Assembly: GCA_963922205.1 (NCBI GenBank)
Contig: CAWUHX010000265.1
Span: 339,955-403,954 of the forward strand
Direction of reading: 5' to 3'
Length of the DNA stretch: 64,000 nt
DNA from: Romanomermis culicivorax
Lineage: Eukaryota > Nematoda > Enoplea > Mermithida > Mermithidae
Each line of letters begins with the position of its first letter. Position 1 is the stretch's first letter. Positions 1-10,775 of the stretch are shown here, in pieces. The position numbers and the translations under genes are program-made. The notes beneath the pieces were generated by a model that was given only the letters and a program-made list of their open reading frames with translations, was not told the origin of the DNA and did not search any database.

Positions 1-1275
1 TAATTGGGAGATGAAATAATGGCTTATGTATATGTGATTAATCAAAAAATTGCCCCTTGGGAAGAAAAACATTATGTTCTTAAAATTCTGCCTCTTCATG
101 CTCTCCTTTTCTTTTCCCTGCTTCTGGGTTGGGTCTTCTGTGCGCATATGGTTACCCAAGCTGTGGCATACTTTCCTGCTATGAGTTGAGACATGTGAGG
201 TCTGTTGACATGGATCAGGAGTGGTACTTGGTTTCAAACTCGTGGTTCATAATCTAATGGGATTAATAATACTAAAGAGACATTCAGCATCAGGACTTTC
301 AATTGGAAGTACTGTTCCAAGTCTTAGCAGGGATGGAATAAGCCCATACTGCTACAGATGCTGGTTTAAATAATGTTTCCAAAAGTATGTTGTGTCCGAT
401 ATTTGAAATGTGCAGGAATGAGTTGGCTTGACCCTCTGCAGAAAAGCTGGGAGCAAAAAAAAGGTCACGGCATATTTCAAGTACTACCCTTAAAATTTAC
501 GATTTTACCCCTACCTAAATTATCGACCTTGGGGACCTCTGCCTGTTTGTCTTTGTTACAAATACCAAGTGTTATGCTCCTAGCATTTATGGTTACTGTA
601 AAAACAAAAATTTAGTAGAAGTAGTCATTTTTCAAAAAGTAAAAGTCATGAAAATCAAGTAAAAGTTCTCCTATTGTGAAAAAAGTTTTGTCAAGTTGCT
701 TACACACAATAATACATCAAGTGTCATCCAGATATGTAAGTTACATGAAATTTAAAGTTATCAATGTCTTGTTTCATTATAGACAAAATTTCGCCGAAAT
801 CAAGAAATTTTATTTTGAAATTGGGAAAAAGTAAAATCAAGGAAAAATCAATTTCGTCATTGGCCAGATCGATGAAAAAGATTAAAATTATTGGCGAAAC
901 ATCAAGTAAGACACACTAAAATGGCTCTATTGTAGTTTTCAGATTTTATATGGTTCTTATGATTAGAACTATTGCACTTTTCTACTGTAAAACATTTTGA
1001 TTTTGTCTATTTTTGTCAACTTTTCAAAATTTATCTGCAAAAAAACTGAAGCTTAGTATTTTTCATTCCAGTCAGTTAATATTCAAGAAATCTGCCTGAA
1101 ACTCCTTAGTTTTCATGCCAGATGTTTTACCTATCAATGGCAGGAAACCACATTGAGGAAGCTTCACCCATTTGAAAGATATGAAAGTAAGTACCACTCG
1201 CCTTTTTTTGGGTCACCTTGTATACTTAAGAATCCAACCATATATAAAAACAAACTTTTCAAATCTTTTCCTCAC
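1..1275. other. non-coding, downstream intron of gene Y
   Basis: No convincing coding exon or repeat boundary is visible. Gene Y is read leftward and a donor site lies at 1270-1275, so this stretch is probably its next intron, with later exons outside the window. Confidence 0.4.
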
Positions 1276-1600
1276 CGATATCCTTTCCGATTCATCCATT
1301 AATTGGGCATAATAACGAAAACATTGAACCGCAAAATTTACAACTTTATCTTTTGTTTCCTGTTCTAATGAGCAGGGCTGATCAAGGTCCACTTCAATGC
1401 AAATAATTGGGCTTAGAATATTCCAGCTAAAGTCTCGAAGTTTCTCTTCAACCTTCAGAGCTTTCACGTATTTCAAGCGCTGCATTATATAAATCGATAG
1501 GGAATAATTCAGAAGTCCATACAAACTGTCAGGGTTCCATTTTCTGAATGCTTGCTGTTTGGCAAAAATATGAGTGGCGAGAAGGCAATTCCTAATTGAT
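1276..1600 (-). CDS. gene Y, exon 2 (unrecognised protein)
   Basis: This is a minus-strand exon of 325 bp with an AG acceptor just above 1600 (CTTGTAG before ATCAATTAGG) and a GTGAGG donor at 1275-1270. Its reading frame joins exon 1 (6531-7207) exactly: exon 1 ends two bases into a codon and this exon supplies the third, giving a Gly codon at the junction. The product is helical and mixed-charge, with Trp, Tyr and Cys residues (for example RNCLLATHIFAKQQAFRKW) and a DLDQPCSLEQETKDKVVNFA stretch. I recognise no family. The codons are more balanced than the surrounding AT-rich DNA, as expected for a conserved exon. The gene continues to the left of the window. The phase match is seen in the sequence; that the two exons belong to one gene is inferred. 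Confidence 0.6.
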
Positions 1601-1720
1601 CTACAAGCATGGAAAAGGACAAAAATGAAATTAAATGCAAGCAAACACTAACAAAAAACCGTGATTGTTTAATGACCATAATTCAGTCAGTTTCATGTCT
1701 ACATGGGACTAATTTCAACT

Positions 1721-2410
1721 AGTGATGGACCAATGCATCAGCAGCATGACATTGGCTGATGCATCAGCCCATTGTTGTGTTTTTCTGCCATCAGCAATTG
1801 GCCGATGTTCACATTTATTTCTTACAGTAGTTTTGTAAATAAATTATTTTTTCATGAAAATGATTAATTTAATGCTTGGGATAACTGTCCTATGTTGTCA
1901 TTGATGAACTAAAAAACAAGAATTTGACAAGCTATGAATGGGATATTTTAGCCATGGTTAGAATATATTTTAATACATGTAGAATGTATTCACACCTAAG
2001 ACAATTATGTTTTGGCAGCTTGTCAATTTGTTAAAAATTCTTGCAGAAACTGTGAAAATCTATAAATCTGAAAATGCCTGTATTTCCAAAGAAATAGATG
2101 AAGGAAAGTAAGCTAGTTTTCTTGTGCCTGAATTTCTTTGCAAAACGCAAACTAAAGAATAGTACCAGTAGGAATTTCATGCTGCTTTATTCACAATTAT
2201 TTGGGTTCATTAAAGGCGAATGGCTGGAGAAAATTTATCAATATTTATGTCGAAATGATAATTGAGCCCACTTTAAAACCACTCAAGATAATGAATTCTA
2301 TGCTTTGGTATTCTCGCTAGATCCTTGATTCAAAAACAAGGTTGGATTAAAATTTGAAATACAATACATATTGATCCTACAAACCAAAATAGAAAAATTT
2401 AGCCTTTCCA
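1721..2410 (+). pseudogene. decayed hAT-like transposon relic
   Basis: Around 2300-2345 one plus-strand frame reads A-L-V-F-S-L-D-P-stop-F-K, close to the LDPRFK motif near the C-terminal dimerisation region of hAT and ZBED transposases, with the Arg codon apparently turned into TGA. About 580 bp upstream, at 1721-1780, is TAGTGATGGACCAATGCATCAGC with a repeated TGATGCATCAGC, which looks like a hAT-type terminus. No opposite terminus or TSD was found. This is a low-confidence fossil. Confidence 0.3.
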
Positions 2411-3138
2411 TGATCTTCAAGCAGCAGACAAAGCTGAAATAGCTTTGGTTAGAATGGTTGTTGATCAAAAACAACAGTAGTATAGAGGGAGACCTGATCA
2501 CAAAAAGCTCCCCCGCCCATGTTAAACATAGGCGTTGGACTTGAAAAAAAACATGATCCATTTAGGACAAAAGCCCAAATTTAGTGCAGGTGTCTGAAAA
2601 TTTCGATTAGGGTCTCCCTTCTGCAAATCTAGTGTTTGTGCTCTTAGTTATATCACACACTGCCACTGCCGCTGTGCCCTTTAGGGGGAGGGAAGCTGAA
2701 GCTGTTTCTTCAACTTTTATATAGCTAGCCTACATAGAATAAACAAAAAGTGGAAAAATCATATGATATATCAACAGAAATTGTGTACTCATTCACACTG
2801 ATCACAGGATCAGTCCCAGTGTCAGCTGTGGGGAGGCTAGTACACATGTGGTGCCAGAACTTTCATAGAAAGTACTCACAATAAATGTTTTTTTAAATTT
2901 TTTCTTCTATAGTTGTGATGCCAACTGGATTCTTTCTGCATCAGCATTTTTGTACTTTTAATTGGTGGAGGATCAGCAACCAATTCTCTGTATCTTCCAG
3001 CTTGAACATATTTACACACAGCATAATGCACAGAACCCATAGGAGCTTTCCCACATTAGTTACAAGGCTCCATTTTAGAGAATGAATGTTTCAGCTATTG
3101 ACTATAAATAATTTATACCAGTGGGTAGTACTTGCTAA
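2411..3138. other. non-coding intronic DNA
   Basis: I see no supported gene here. A GCATCAGC word near 2939 echoes the hAT-like end at 1740 and may be the far side of that relic, but the match is too short to set a boundary. Confidence 0.3.
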
Positions 3139-3653
3139 TCAACTTTGAAAACTGACAAGTAACTCTTTGAAGTTCTTCTGCAGTTCATCGTAGGTCTTGG
3201 CACCTGTAATAATAATTTTTCAAGTATGGAAAATCAATGCACATAAGCCCTGCTTGTTAATTGTATATTTCAGTGCAGGAAATAATTGGGGAGAATAATC
3301 ACATTTATCCCTATGAGTGTTATAGAATTCTTCAACATTGATACAATGATCTAGGGTGTATGACCCAACAATATTGCACATTCTAGATTTCCTGGGTCTT
3401 GGCCAATAGCCAAGTTTGAGCAGTATTTCTGGGGCATAATCTATACTTTTCACAGCCTGTTGAGTTGCCTTAATGCCCACACATACCAGCTTTCCATTTT
3501 CAATAGTAGAAAACATTTTGGATCACAGAGGTGCCAAATTAGTGAGATGAATTTTCCCATAGTCAGTTTAGAGTCATTAAATTTTTTAGTAAGTGAGTCT
3601 GAATTGAGTCAACAACCGAGTTCAGCTGTGACAGTAACATTTTTAACTTGCAT
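3139..3653 (-). pseudogene. TATA-binding-protein-like pseudogene
   Basis: Reading leftward from an ATG at 3653-3651, the frames cover both repeats of a TBP core fold. Repeat 1 keeps an N-V-T-V-T-A-E-L-G-C start and, further on, the G-K-L-V-C-V-G-I-K hairpin. The link carries a K-L-G-Y block. Repeat 2 has N-I-V-G-S, an S-P-Q-L-F-P-A-L-K-Y block and I-I-I-T-G-A-K near the end, with a stop at 3141-3139. The total is about 170 codons, the size of a TBP core. It is broken three times: a TGA just after the first L-G-C (near 3611-3609), a frameshift near 3510, and a TGA replacing the Gly before the repeat-2 K-I-I-I-T-G hairpin (near 3224). It has no introns. Its first codon lies 14 nt after the stop of a virus-type capsid-associated pseudogene on the same strand, so an origin as a viral or Polinton gene is more likely than a host TBP retrocopy. 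TBP-fold proteins bind TATA DNA and direct transcription initiation. Confidence 0.7.
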
Positions 3654-3667
3654 TTTCAGAAAAAGCT

Positions 3668-4447
3668 TCACTTTCTAATGTGTAAGGTCAAAATTGTTTT
3701 AGTAGTGATAAATTTTATAGGTTTGTGATCTGTTCTAATCGAAATTCTGATAGGATGGATATCTTTTACACGTACAGGAAAATAGTGAGGCGCTATATAT
3801 ATCTTATCTATAATGTCACCAAAAGCTCCCTCTATATTAACAGTATAGAGGAGGGGAGCTGAAATATTACCAGCAATCTGTTGTTCAATGATGTTACAAT
3901 AAACATACATGGTTTCGAGACCAGCCTATATATAAGCGGGATGTGCAACAGCAATTTTCAATTTTTCAGAAGTAGTTGTTTTTAGTTCTGATTTCTCAAA
4001 GCCCAACAGATAGAGTAAAGGATCATCTAATCTTATGCTCTTGATTCTAGTCAAGTTCACTTTTAGGACAACTGCCCTGGCTAATCTCTGATATGAAAAT
4101 TTGATAAACTCATTATAGGAACTTTTTCCTGTTCACTCAACAACATGATAGATTGTTGAATAGCTTCAATTAAATCTGTAACAGATTCATACCTCATAAG
4201 GTACTTTTAGTAATTGCCTAGTATTGATGCAAGTATCATAAAATTTAATTACACTATCATTAGGTGTTACAGTACAGGACAAATTTGTTGCAGCACCAGT
4301 AATCTTTTGGTCAATGTCTCGGTGATATACTGGGTCTTTACTGGTAGAAATTTTGGGATGAAATAGTGGATAACTCTGGTGCTTTACTAGTTGATAAGTT
4401 TGGCAGCCATGACGCATTACTGGTGGATTACTGGTAACATACTTCAA
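3668..4447 (-). pseudogene. F54H12.2-type transposon/virus-derived protein, pseudogene
   Basis: The C-terminal part matches the family known as uncharacterized transposon-derived protein F54H12.2, which I recall mainly from Maverick/Polinton-type elements. Visible marks are an L-L-Y-L-L-G-F block, then M-Y-V-Y-C-N-I-I-E-Q-Q-I-A-G-N, then A-P-L-L-Y-T-V, P-H-Y-F-P-V and a terminal T-L-H-I-R-K before the stop at 3670-3668. The family is thought to be a capsid-associated (penton or minor-capsid) protein; I cannot confirm the exact role. Breaks seen: a frameshift near 4085-4092 and an in-frame TAG at 3928-3926. The stretch from the ATG at 4447 to about 4190 is open but not recognisable. The TBP-like pseudogene follows after 14 nt on the same strand. 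Confidence 0.6.
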
Positions 4448-4568
4448 TAAAATACAGGCATACTATTTATACGCACGTAATCAATACAATGTCTGTAGTT
4501 TTGGCCTTCATTCTGCTTTGCGTTTTTCTCCTTAACAAAAATACGGATGTCTGCCATCCTCATGAATA
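4441..4568 (+). repeat. left arm of a long inverted repeat
   Basis: The reverse complement of 5576-5704 matches this arm closely, both beginning ACTTCAATAAAATAC. The arm contains a plus-strand mini-ORF starting MSVVLAFILLCVFLL and ending at a TAA after H-P-H-E-Y. The arm starts within a few bases of the ATG of the F54H12.2-type pseudogene (4447). Confidence 0.8.
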
Positions 4569-5459
4569 TTAATGAATGGAGAAGCATTTAGTTGTTTTCT
4601 CGCCTAAAAGTTGTGTAGTGAAAAAAGACCAAACAGGAGGAATTGGCTTTTATTGTGACCATTTTAGCCACTGAGCATTTAAGCTACTGAATACTTCTAG
4701 TTAAATATGAACTGACACTTGCTTTGAAAGTTTTAGTTTAAATGCGTTTCAAGATGCATACTATAATGTCATCAAATCAAAAAGATTATGACCATCAAAT
4801 TTCAGATAGAAGGAATTTGTGCAGTTTTTGTGTGACTTTTTTTTCTTTTTAAATTCTTTTTGGTTCAACTTGGGAAAGGTGAACATTGAGCAGGCTGTGT
4901 TCAGGCAAATGACAGTACATGTGAAGAGTTTTTTTGACAAAATATCTTATAGTTCGTTATGCTTATGGTTCCTTTTGAGAACCATAGCGAAAGCTATTTT
5001 TAGCTTTCATCAAAAAGAGGATTATAGGTGTGCATTAAAGTTTGAAGCATAGTGAGATGTGATCTATTTTTAAATGTACAAAAATCATAATTCTTTCTAG
5101 TTTTCAATCCGAATTTTCCAAATAAATATGCTTAAAGGTTGATGTTCTATCATGTCCATGTGTATAAACAATAGCGGGTATTTAATTTCTGATGTGTGTC
5201 TCGATTTGGCCAGAAGCACATTTCATCAACTGAGACTGATACAGTCTTTGTTCATGGAAGTTTTCTGTAACTTCAGGCATCAATACTATTTTAGTTATTT
5301 TTCATGTAAAGTGTAAACAAATCAGTTCAAGTAATACGGTAATAGAAGAATTAAAAATGTACATTTTGATTGCTTTTGGAAAAGTTATCAATTCAAAATA
5401 AAAATGGATACCAATACAAATAAATGAGTGGAGGATAAATCAAGACATAGATGTAAACA

Positions 5460-5711
5460 CTACATTAATGCATGCAGTGTCAGTTTAATTTCACTAAATT
5501 GTACAGTAGCTTTAATGCTAAGTGACAGAAGGCCCACAATAAAACACCATTTCTCCTTTTTGCTTAATTTGTATTCATGAGGATGGCAGATGCCTGTATT
5601 TTTGTGAAGGAGAAAAACGCAAAGCAGATAGAAGGCTAAAATTACAGACATTGTATTGATTACTTGCGTGTAAATAGTATGCGTAAGTATTTTATTGAAG
5701 TACACATGCAC
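5460..5711 (-). CDS. small hydrophobic ORF in right arm of inverted repeat
   Basis: This is an 83-codon minus-strand frame. From an internal Met the product is MSVILAFYLLCVFLL followed by H-K-N-T-G-I-C-H-P-H-E-Y, then a second hydrophobic segment (C-F-I-V-G-L-L-S-L-S-I). It looks like a small membrane or secreted protein with one or two membrane segments. The part in the repeat arm (5576-5704) recurs in the left arm at 4487-4570, where the same Met, hydrophobic run and C-H-P-H-E-Y are kept, with some of the differences silent (GTAGTT/GTAATT). That pattern hints at former coding constraint, although a recent duplication would also preserve the frame. The family is unknown. It may belong to the same virus-like island. 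Confidence 0.35.
   Translation of the reverse strand: MHVYFNKILTHTIYTQVINTMSVILAFYLLCVFLLHKNTGICHPHEYKLSKKEKWCFIVGLLSLSIKATVQFSEIKLTLHALM
5576..5704 (-). repeat. right arm of the long inverted repeat
   Basis: Partner of 4441-4568 in inverted orientation, about 1 kb apart. No TSD could be placed at the outer edges. Confidence 0.8.
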
Positions 5712-6530
5712 ACTGTTTGGTGTCCCAGGGTAAAGAAAGTGACCAAAATTGGTCCTTTAGCAAATTTTTCCCAAAGATCAGGTTGTATACACTATACAGT
5801 AATTTTTTCACTTTGAAATGAAATTTTATTGCCTTTTGTATAAATAACTACTCAACAAAGTTGTTTGGTGACATGAATCATAAAACTTTTTTGTAATCTA
5901 ATCCTTTTAAGATGTTTGTTGCGTTCAACTTTGGCAAATTTTCGGCCTACAGTAAACTTCTGCCAAATTTATTAGGGTAGTGTAAATCCATACCCTGTCC
6001 CTGCCTGTATGTATGAGTTGTTTCTTTGCAACAACATTTCTCTGCTCCATGATTGACAAATCGATATTCATGCAGAACATTAAAAGCTCAGTCAGTAGAA
6101 ATAACTGAACATCATGTTTGTATCCTAAATAAAGTGTACTTTTAAAAAAATTTGGAAAGAAATTTACTACCCAATGATTTTAGGATTTATCCCCAGCCTG
6201 AAACTGGTGCCATGCCCATGTATTGTACTTATTTATAGCTATTTTCACTATGTACAAATTTTACAAATGAAATATTGGCTGCTGTTTGTACACATGCAAA
6301 TGGGTTATGTACAAAAAACCCTGCTGTGCACTAATAAAACTTTTTGCCCTAATCGAGTCAAACTGTCATTAGCAGCACTGCTAATGGGTGTGCCGCTAAA
6401 AAAACACTGCTTATGGGCTATTTTCAACGCCTTCCTCATGCTGATTTTAGGACAAATGCTTGCAACTTCAGCTGGGCACTATATTCCTGTAAAAAGTTCA
6501 TTCACTCTGAATATTTGTTAGTCGACTTAC
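5712..6530. other. gene Y intron 1, unremarkable
   Basis: AT-rich sequence without a supported gene. The longest open frame (6174-6521 plus) has no recognisable domain and runs up to the exon 1 donor of gene Y on the other strand. Confidence 0.4.
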
Positions 6531-7207
6531 CCACAGTACACCGATGTAACATCATTTTTCTCTAAAGCATACGCAAACCAAGTCGTAAGTCGATTAGAGC
6601 CGACAATGTACAATAATTTCTTACTATGAATCGATGATTTCGACACTAGTTTTGCAAATGCCAATATGGCTAGGGATAAACCGAAGGACGTGATATATTT
6701 TCGCTCTAGACCAAAATCGATGGCTTTTATCCAATTGACTAGCGATCTTTCGTTTGGAAATTGACCATCGTTGAAATGAAGGCAAGCCAGTGGAACGTTG
6801 AGTAGATTGTCATTTACTTTCCAGTTTTTCTTATCGGAAGGTGAAACAAAACTTTCTGGCGATTCCACTTCACCCAATTTTTTGGCGAGCAAATAAGGCG
6901 CAAAATGTTTATATTTATGGTTTTTGTCTGGTAATGTAAAAACAGAATTATCACTGCTTTCTGTTGTGGAAAAATCAGAAGAGAAGTTGTTATCTGCAGA
7001 TCCTAGTGTTCTCCTCGATGGCTTAGAATCGTTGTACGTAAAAACTTCATTATCGTAATCCGTGAAACTATCCTCAGCCCCTTTTGAATAGAACTTTCGT
7101 TTGTAGGAATCGAACGTTCGCCTGAGCAAGGATGAATCGTAATTTATATATTTTTCAGGAACGAATTTCCGTATTGAATATTTGGCGAACTTCACTATTG
7201 TGGCCAT
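6531..7207 (-). CDS. gene Y, exon 1 with start codon (unrecognised protein)
   Basis: This is a 677-bp minus-strand exon from an ATG at 7207 to a consensus donor GTAAGTCG at 6530-6523. It encodes about 225 residues: a basic N-terminus (MATIVKFAKYSIRKF), a Ser/Asp/Asn-rich and probably disordered stretch at residues 35-95, then a more ordered region containing L-N-V-P-L-A-C-L-H-F and a hydrophobic helix (S-F-G-L-S-L-A-I-L-A-F-A-K-L-V) near residues 180-195 that could be a membrane segment or a buried helix. The exon ends in phase 2 and joins exon 2 at 1600-1276. The basic start could be a mitochondrial presequence, but this is only suggestive. Base composition is more balanced than its surroundings. 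I do not recognise the family. Confidence 0.7.
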
Positions 7208-7442
7208 TTATCTAAAAGCAAAAAATCAATAAATGATTTGCTCAATGAGTTTTCGAAAAATTCTGCCGAGTCCTTGGATACTTCCTTACATACTAAGCAT
7301 ACATGCGCATAGGAAGTTGACCGTCCTTCCTACCTGAGACCAGGGTACACATGCCTAGCCCCAAAAAATGCTTAAGCACACTCTGAACTCTTTTGAAAGA
7401 TGTTTTTCGCTTATTTTAATGCATATTATGTATGATAAACAT

Positions 7443-8216
7443 TAGGGCTGTTTCGAGTACTCGAACTCAAACTCGATTAAAACTCGACAATTTTGGTAAC
7501 TCGAACTCGAACTCGAAAACTTCGAAATTTAAAACTCGAACTCGAACTAGAACTCGATTTTTTTCAACCATTATTTCGAGTTCTTTTCGAGTCTAAACTT
7601 TAAAATATAATGGAATTCAGAAATCCTGCTTAGTGTTTAAGATAAAGATATGTCATAAGTAACATAATTTCCCAAACATTTTATTCATCTAACAAACCAC
7701 ATTTTTCATTATCAATGAATTAATACTTGAATTTTGTTTCAATCAAATTCAACTTGCAAAACAATAGACGTTCTGCTTGATCGCCTGATAAACAATTTCT
7801 TCAAAGCCATCCCAAATAATACTTTTTCTAGGCATTTTATTAATGATGTCAAGTCAAATATTGCTTAAATAGATTAAACCTATAATTGGTGTGGTAATAC
7901 CAAATAATGCATTTGATTAAAAAATATGATCTGCTTCAACCTGCAAGTATGACACAAATTGTGACTGTATAAAATTCTATACCTAGTAACTATGACATAT
8001 GCTAAACAGTTCTATGTAGTTCAGTTGTACCAGACCAGGTGCATAATAAGATTGATTGGCATTTATGTAACAAAATGAACGCTTATATACAATAGTGAAT
8101 TACTCGAACTCGAACTCGACTCAGAACAATTTCCAAACTCGAACTCGGAAAAGCAAAAGGAGCAAGCTCAAACTCGAACTTGAAATTACTAAAATTCTCT
8201 GATCGAAACAGCCATA
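7443..8216. mobile_element. hAT-like MITE, 774 bp, perfect 8-bp TSD
   Basis: The ends are TAGGGCTGTTTCGA and, inverted, TATGGCTGTTTCGA. The flanking 8-mer ATAAACAT is present at 7435-7442 and 8217-8224. Both sub-terminal regions are rich in the hexamer ACTCGA (aactcgaactcgaactcg), giving a long imperfect inverted structure. There is no coding capacity. The 8-bp TSD and TAGGGCTG-type terminus indicate hAT. Confidence 0.9.
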
Positions 8217-8254
8217 ATAAACATGCTAATGGAGCTTTTTTGCACACACAAACA

Positions 8255-9246
8255 CAGGGCCCTGCGCAGGATTTTTTCATGGGGGGGGGGGGGGCGGACT
8301 AGATTTCTTCACTGAATAGCCCCAGAAAATTTTGATCTTACGCAGATATACTGTGTGCATCACCTTTTTTTTTCCTCAAAGATTTTTTCCACATGAGAAC
8401 CGGACCCAAAATTTTTTTCCTCATTTTCCTAAAATTTTCCACATTTTCAAAAACGCTTATAATGTGGCTATGGATGCTTTTTCAAGCATTTTAGGAGCAT
8501 ACCCAAGCATTTTGTTGTATTTGTAGTCAGAAACCTGCAAAAATGAGGAAAAAATTGAGAAAATTCTGGTTATGTTAGTCAAAATGAGCTCATGAAGAAT
8601 ATATTGGTGTTCTATAGAATGGTCTGGCGTGGAGCGCCGGAAAAATTTTTTGATTTTCACCTTCTAAAACGCTGGAAAAAGAACCTTCATAATGTTGGGA
8701 AATAAATTAAACCCAGACTGATGAAGTGTAATTTGCCTCCCATTCCGGCGCAAAGAGCCGGAAAAATTTCGGGGTTTTTGTATTCTAAAACGCTGAAAAA
8801 TAAATCTCTCCAACAGATAATTCGTGAACAAATGTTTTGAAATCGCGTTCTAGAACAATGTCTTCAATTTCCACCTTCAATAAATGCAAAAGTTCAGATT
8901 GCAAACGTTTATAAAATTCCAATCATCGAGAGAAAAAATTGAGAGACTTGATGAAAAATCTCTATTTTCGGCGACATAATTGACTGTAAACGATTAGAAA
9001 ATGAAACGAGCTGACTTGATTGATAGAAACTGTTGAGCATTAATTAGTAAGTCGAAGTAGATATGCTAACGGCCGTGCCTGATAGAATATAGTTATAATT
9101 ATACCCATGACGGGCACGAAGTGCCGGAAAATTTTGAGATTTTGACCTTTTAAAGTCCACCAAAACGCATCTTTTCGGTTTAGAGTTACTGCATCAATGG
9201 GGGGGCGGCCGCCCCCCTGCCCCCCCCCCCCTTGTGCACAGCCCTG
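8255..9246. mobile_element. hAT-like element with G/C homopolymer sub-termini
   Basis: The ends are CAGGGCCCTGCGCAGG and, inverted, CAGGGCTGTGCA. Flanking 8-mers are CACAAACA (8247-8254) and CACACACA (9247-9254), 7 of 8 identical. Poly-G at 8281 and poly-C at 9222 lie just inside the ends. Three copies of the hairpin module (near 8635, 8755 and 9119) lie inside. No transposase is present. Confidence 0.75.
9113..9125 (+). repeat. hairpin module copy with compensatory stem change
   Basis: GGCAC-GAA-GTGCC followed by GGAAAATTTTGAG. Most other copies read GGCGC-GAA-GCGCC, so one stem pair changed on both sides while pairing was kept. Confidence 0.7.
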
Positions 9247-9851
9247 CACACACACTCTCCCTACTTCGATGAAATGTCCCAAGATTATCCAAAGCTAAAT
9301 TTTTGCTGTGTATGTCTGGTCGCAAAAGGTTCAATGTAAGGCTTTTTTCATCAATTCTCTCAATTTTTTCATTCGGGCCTTGGAATTTTTCAAACTTTTC
9401 CAACATGAACTTTTGCATTTATAGACAATGAAGATTGAAGTCATCATTCCAGACTATAATTTTTCAAAATAGAATATAATATAATACCTGGAAAATTTTT
9501 CAGAATAAGGAACAAATTACATTCTATTAGTTTGATTTCAATTTATTTCTCAATGTTGTGAAGGTTCGTTTTCCAGCGTTTTAGATAATGAAAATCCAAA
9601 AAAAAAAATTTCCGCATGGTGCGCAGGACTAAGAAATAAGTGCAATCCTCTAATTGGCTCGATTATTTGATATTTTTTATTGTTTTCTGCAATCTTTTCA
9701 AATTAAAACAAGTCGTTTGTATGTTGATGCAAATAATTTAACAAAAATATAAAAATTGCAAAAAAATTCCATCCCTTCTCCCAGAAAAAATTCCTGTGTC
9801 CACTACTGGTCTCATCAGCTAAGCCCTTCACCATACCTACATTACTATCAT
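9247..9851. other. non-coding repeat debris
   Basis: No gene is visible. A reverse-orientation copy of the hairpin module lies at about 9565-9630, including the AACGCTGGAAAA tail read on the minus strand. The rest is AT-rich. Confidence 0.4.
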
Positions 9852-9950
9852 CATACATGTAACGGGGCCCTGAGGTCTGGGGGGTTGCCTTTTTTGGGTA
9901 TAGCAGCTGCGCCCGAGCGCAGCGCTGTTGAGGCTCTTCCAAATGAAGTT
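9852..9950 (+). mobile_element. 5' fragment of the CATACATGTAA element joined to a GC hairpin
   Basis: It starts CATACATGTAACGG and runs through GAGGTCTGGGGGG like the complete element at 45171-45585, then passes into GCAGCTGCGCCC...GCGCAGCGCTG near 9903, a GC hairpin also found at 12824-12856 and 13603-13633. The right terminus is missing, so this is truncated or chimeric. Confidence 0.6.
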
Positions 9951-10007
9951 GTTAGTTAAAATAGTATCAAGGGTCTTAAAGGAATATAGTGTTTATATTT
10001 TCTGGTG

Positions 10008-10075
10008 AAATTGTGTAGTGGTAAACGCATGAAGTCCACAGGCTGGTGGACCAGGTTCGATTTTAGAACTAGGTA
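10008..10075 (+). repeat. tRNA-like SINE head
   Basis: It carries an A-box-like TGTGTAGTGGTAAACGC and a B-box-like CAGGTTCGATTTT about 36 nt later. The spacing fits a pol III internal promoter, but the sequence does not fold into a clean tRNA. Confidence 0.4.
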
Positions 10076-10199
10076 GGATTTATCTGTGGTGACAAGGAAT
10101 ATGTGACATGTATTCACATTTTATGCAAATGAGTTCCTGAATGCCATGAGCGCCTGGATTTTCGAACTGATCCGGACAGTTGGCATCTTGAGGAGTCAA

Positions 10200-10445
10200 A
10201 GAATGCCATTTGGACCATAATTTGGAAGGGAACCGACTTGTAAAAAAATTCTGAAAAATCTTCTTTTTCGTCAAACGCAATATAAAAGGTGAAGTGATTA
10301 AACCAAGATATGATACATTAGGTGGTAACAACTATTGAATGCAGTGCAGCTAACGAGTAAATAAAGTAGACATACTTACGGTCGGCTTTCAGCTGGATTA
10401 TAGCAAGCAATGATCAAAAAAATTATTACCAGCGCGAAGCACCGG
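10200..10445 (+). repeat. dispersed repeat shared with 45715-45900
   Basis: Both copies share GATTAAACCA, GGTGGTAA, AACTATTGAATGC, CTTACGG, TTATAGCAAG and end in ACCAGCGCGAAGC-CCGG, the hairpin module. No coding potential. Confidence 0.6.
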
Positions 10446-10641
10446 TAGTGGCTAAACAGCCGCGCGGCCGTGGAGCTGAAATATTACAAAATGCATCAGA
10501 ATGCACCTTCCCGATTTTAAAATCGCAGATAGAAACCGGCCGAAAATCGGCCAAGCCATACAAATACCGGCCAAGAAAACCGGTCAAGAAAAAAAACTGG
10601 CCATTGCATCAAAAACCGGCTTCAGCCGGCCACTTCCGGTA

Positions 10642-10775
10642 CACTGTTTTTTTTCCACGAACTGCTTTCCACAAATGTGGAAAGGGGTCAAATTTTTTTT
10701 CCACATGTGGAAAATTTTTTTTCGTCTTAAAATCCTCGTTTTTTCGCTTAAAAATGCTCACAGACGCTTTATCGC
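10642..10775 (-). mobile_element. truncated copy C of the CACTGTTTTTTTTCC hAT-like family
   Basis: It begins CACTGTTTTTTTTCC and then follows, in reverse orientation, the right end of the 12229-18006 element, sharing TTTTCGCT-AAAAATGCTCACAGACGCTTTAT. It stops where the next element begins. Confidence 0.65.
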
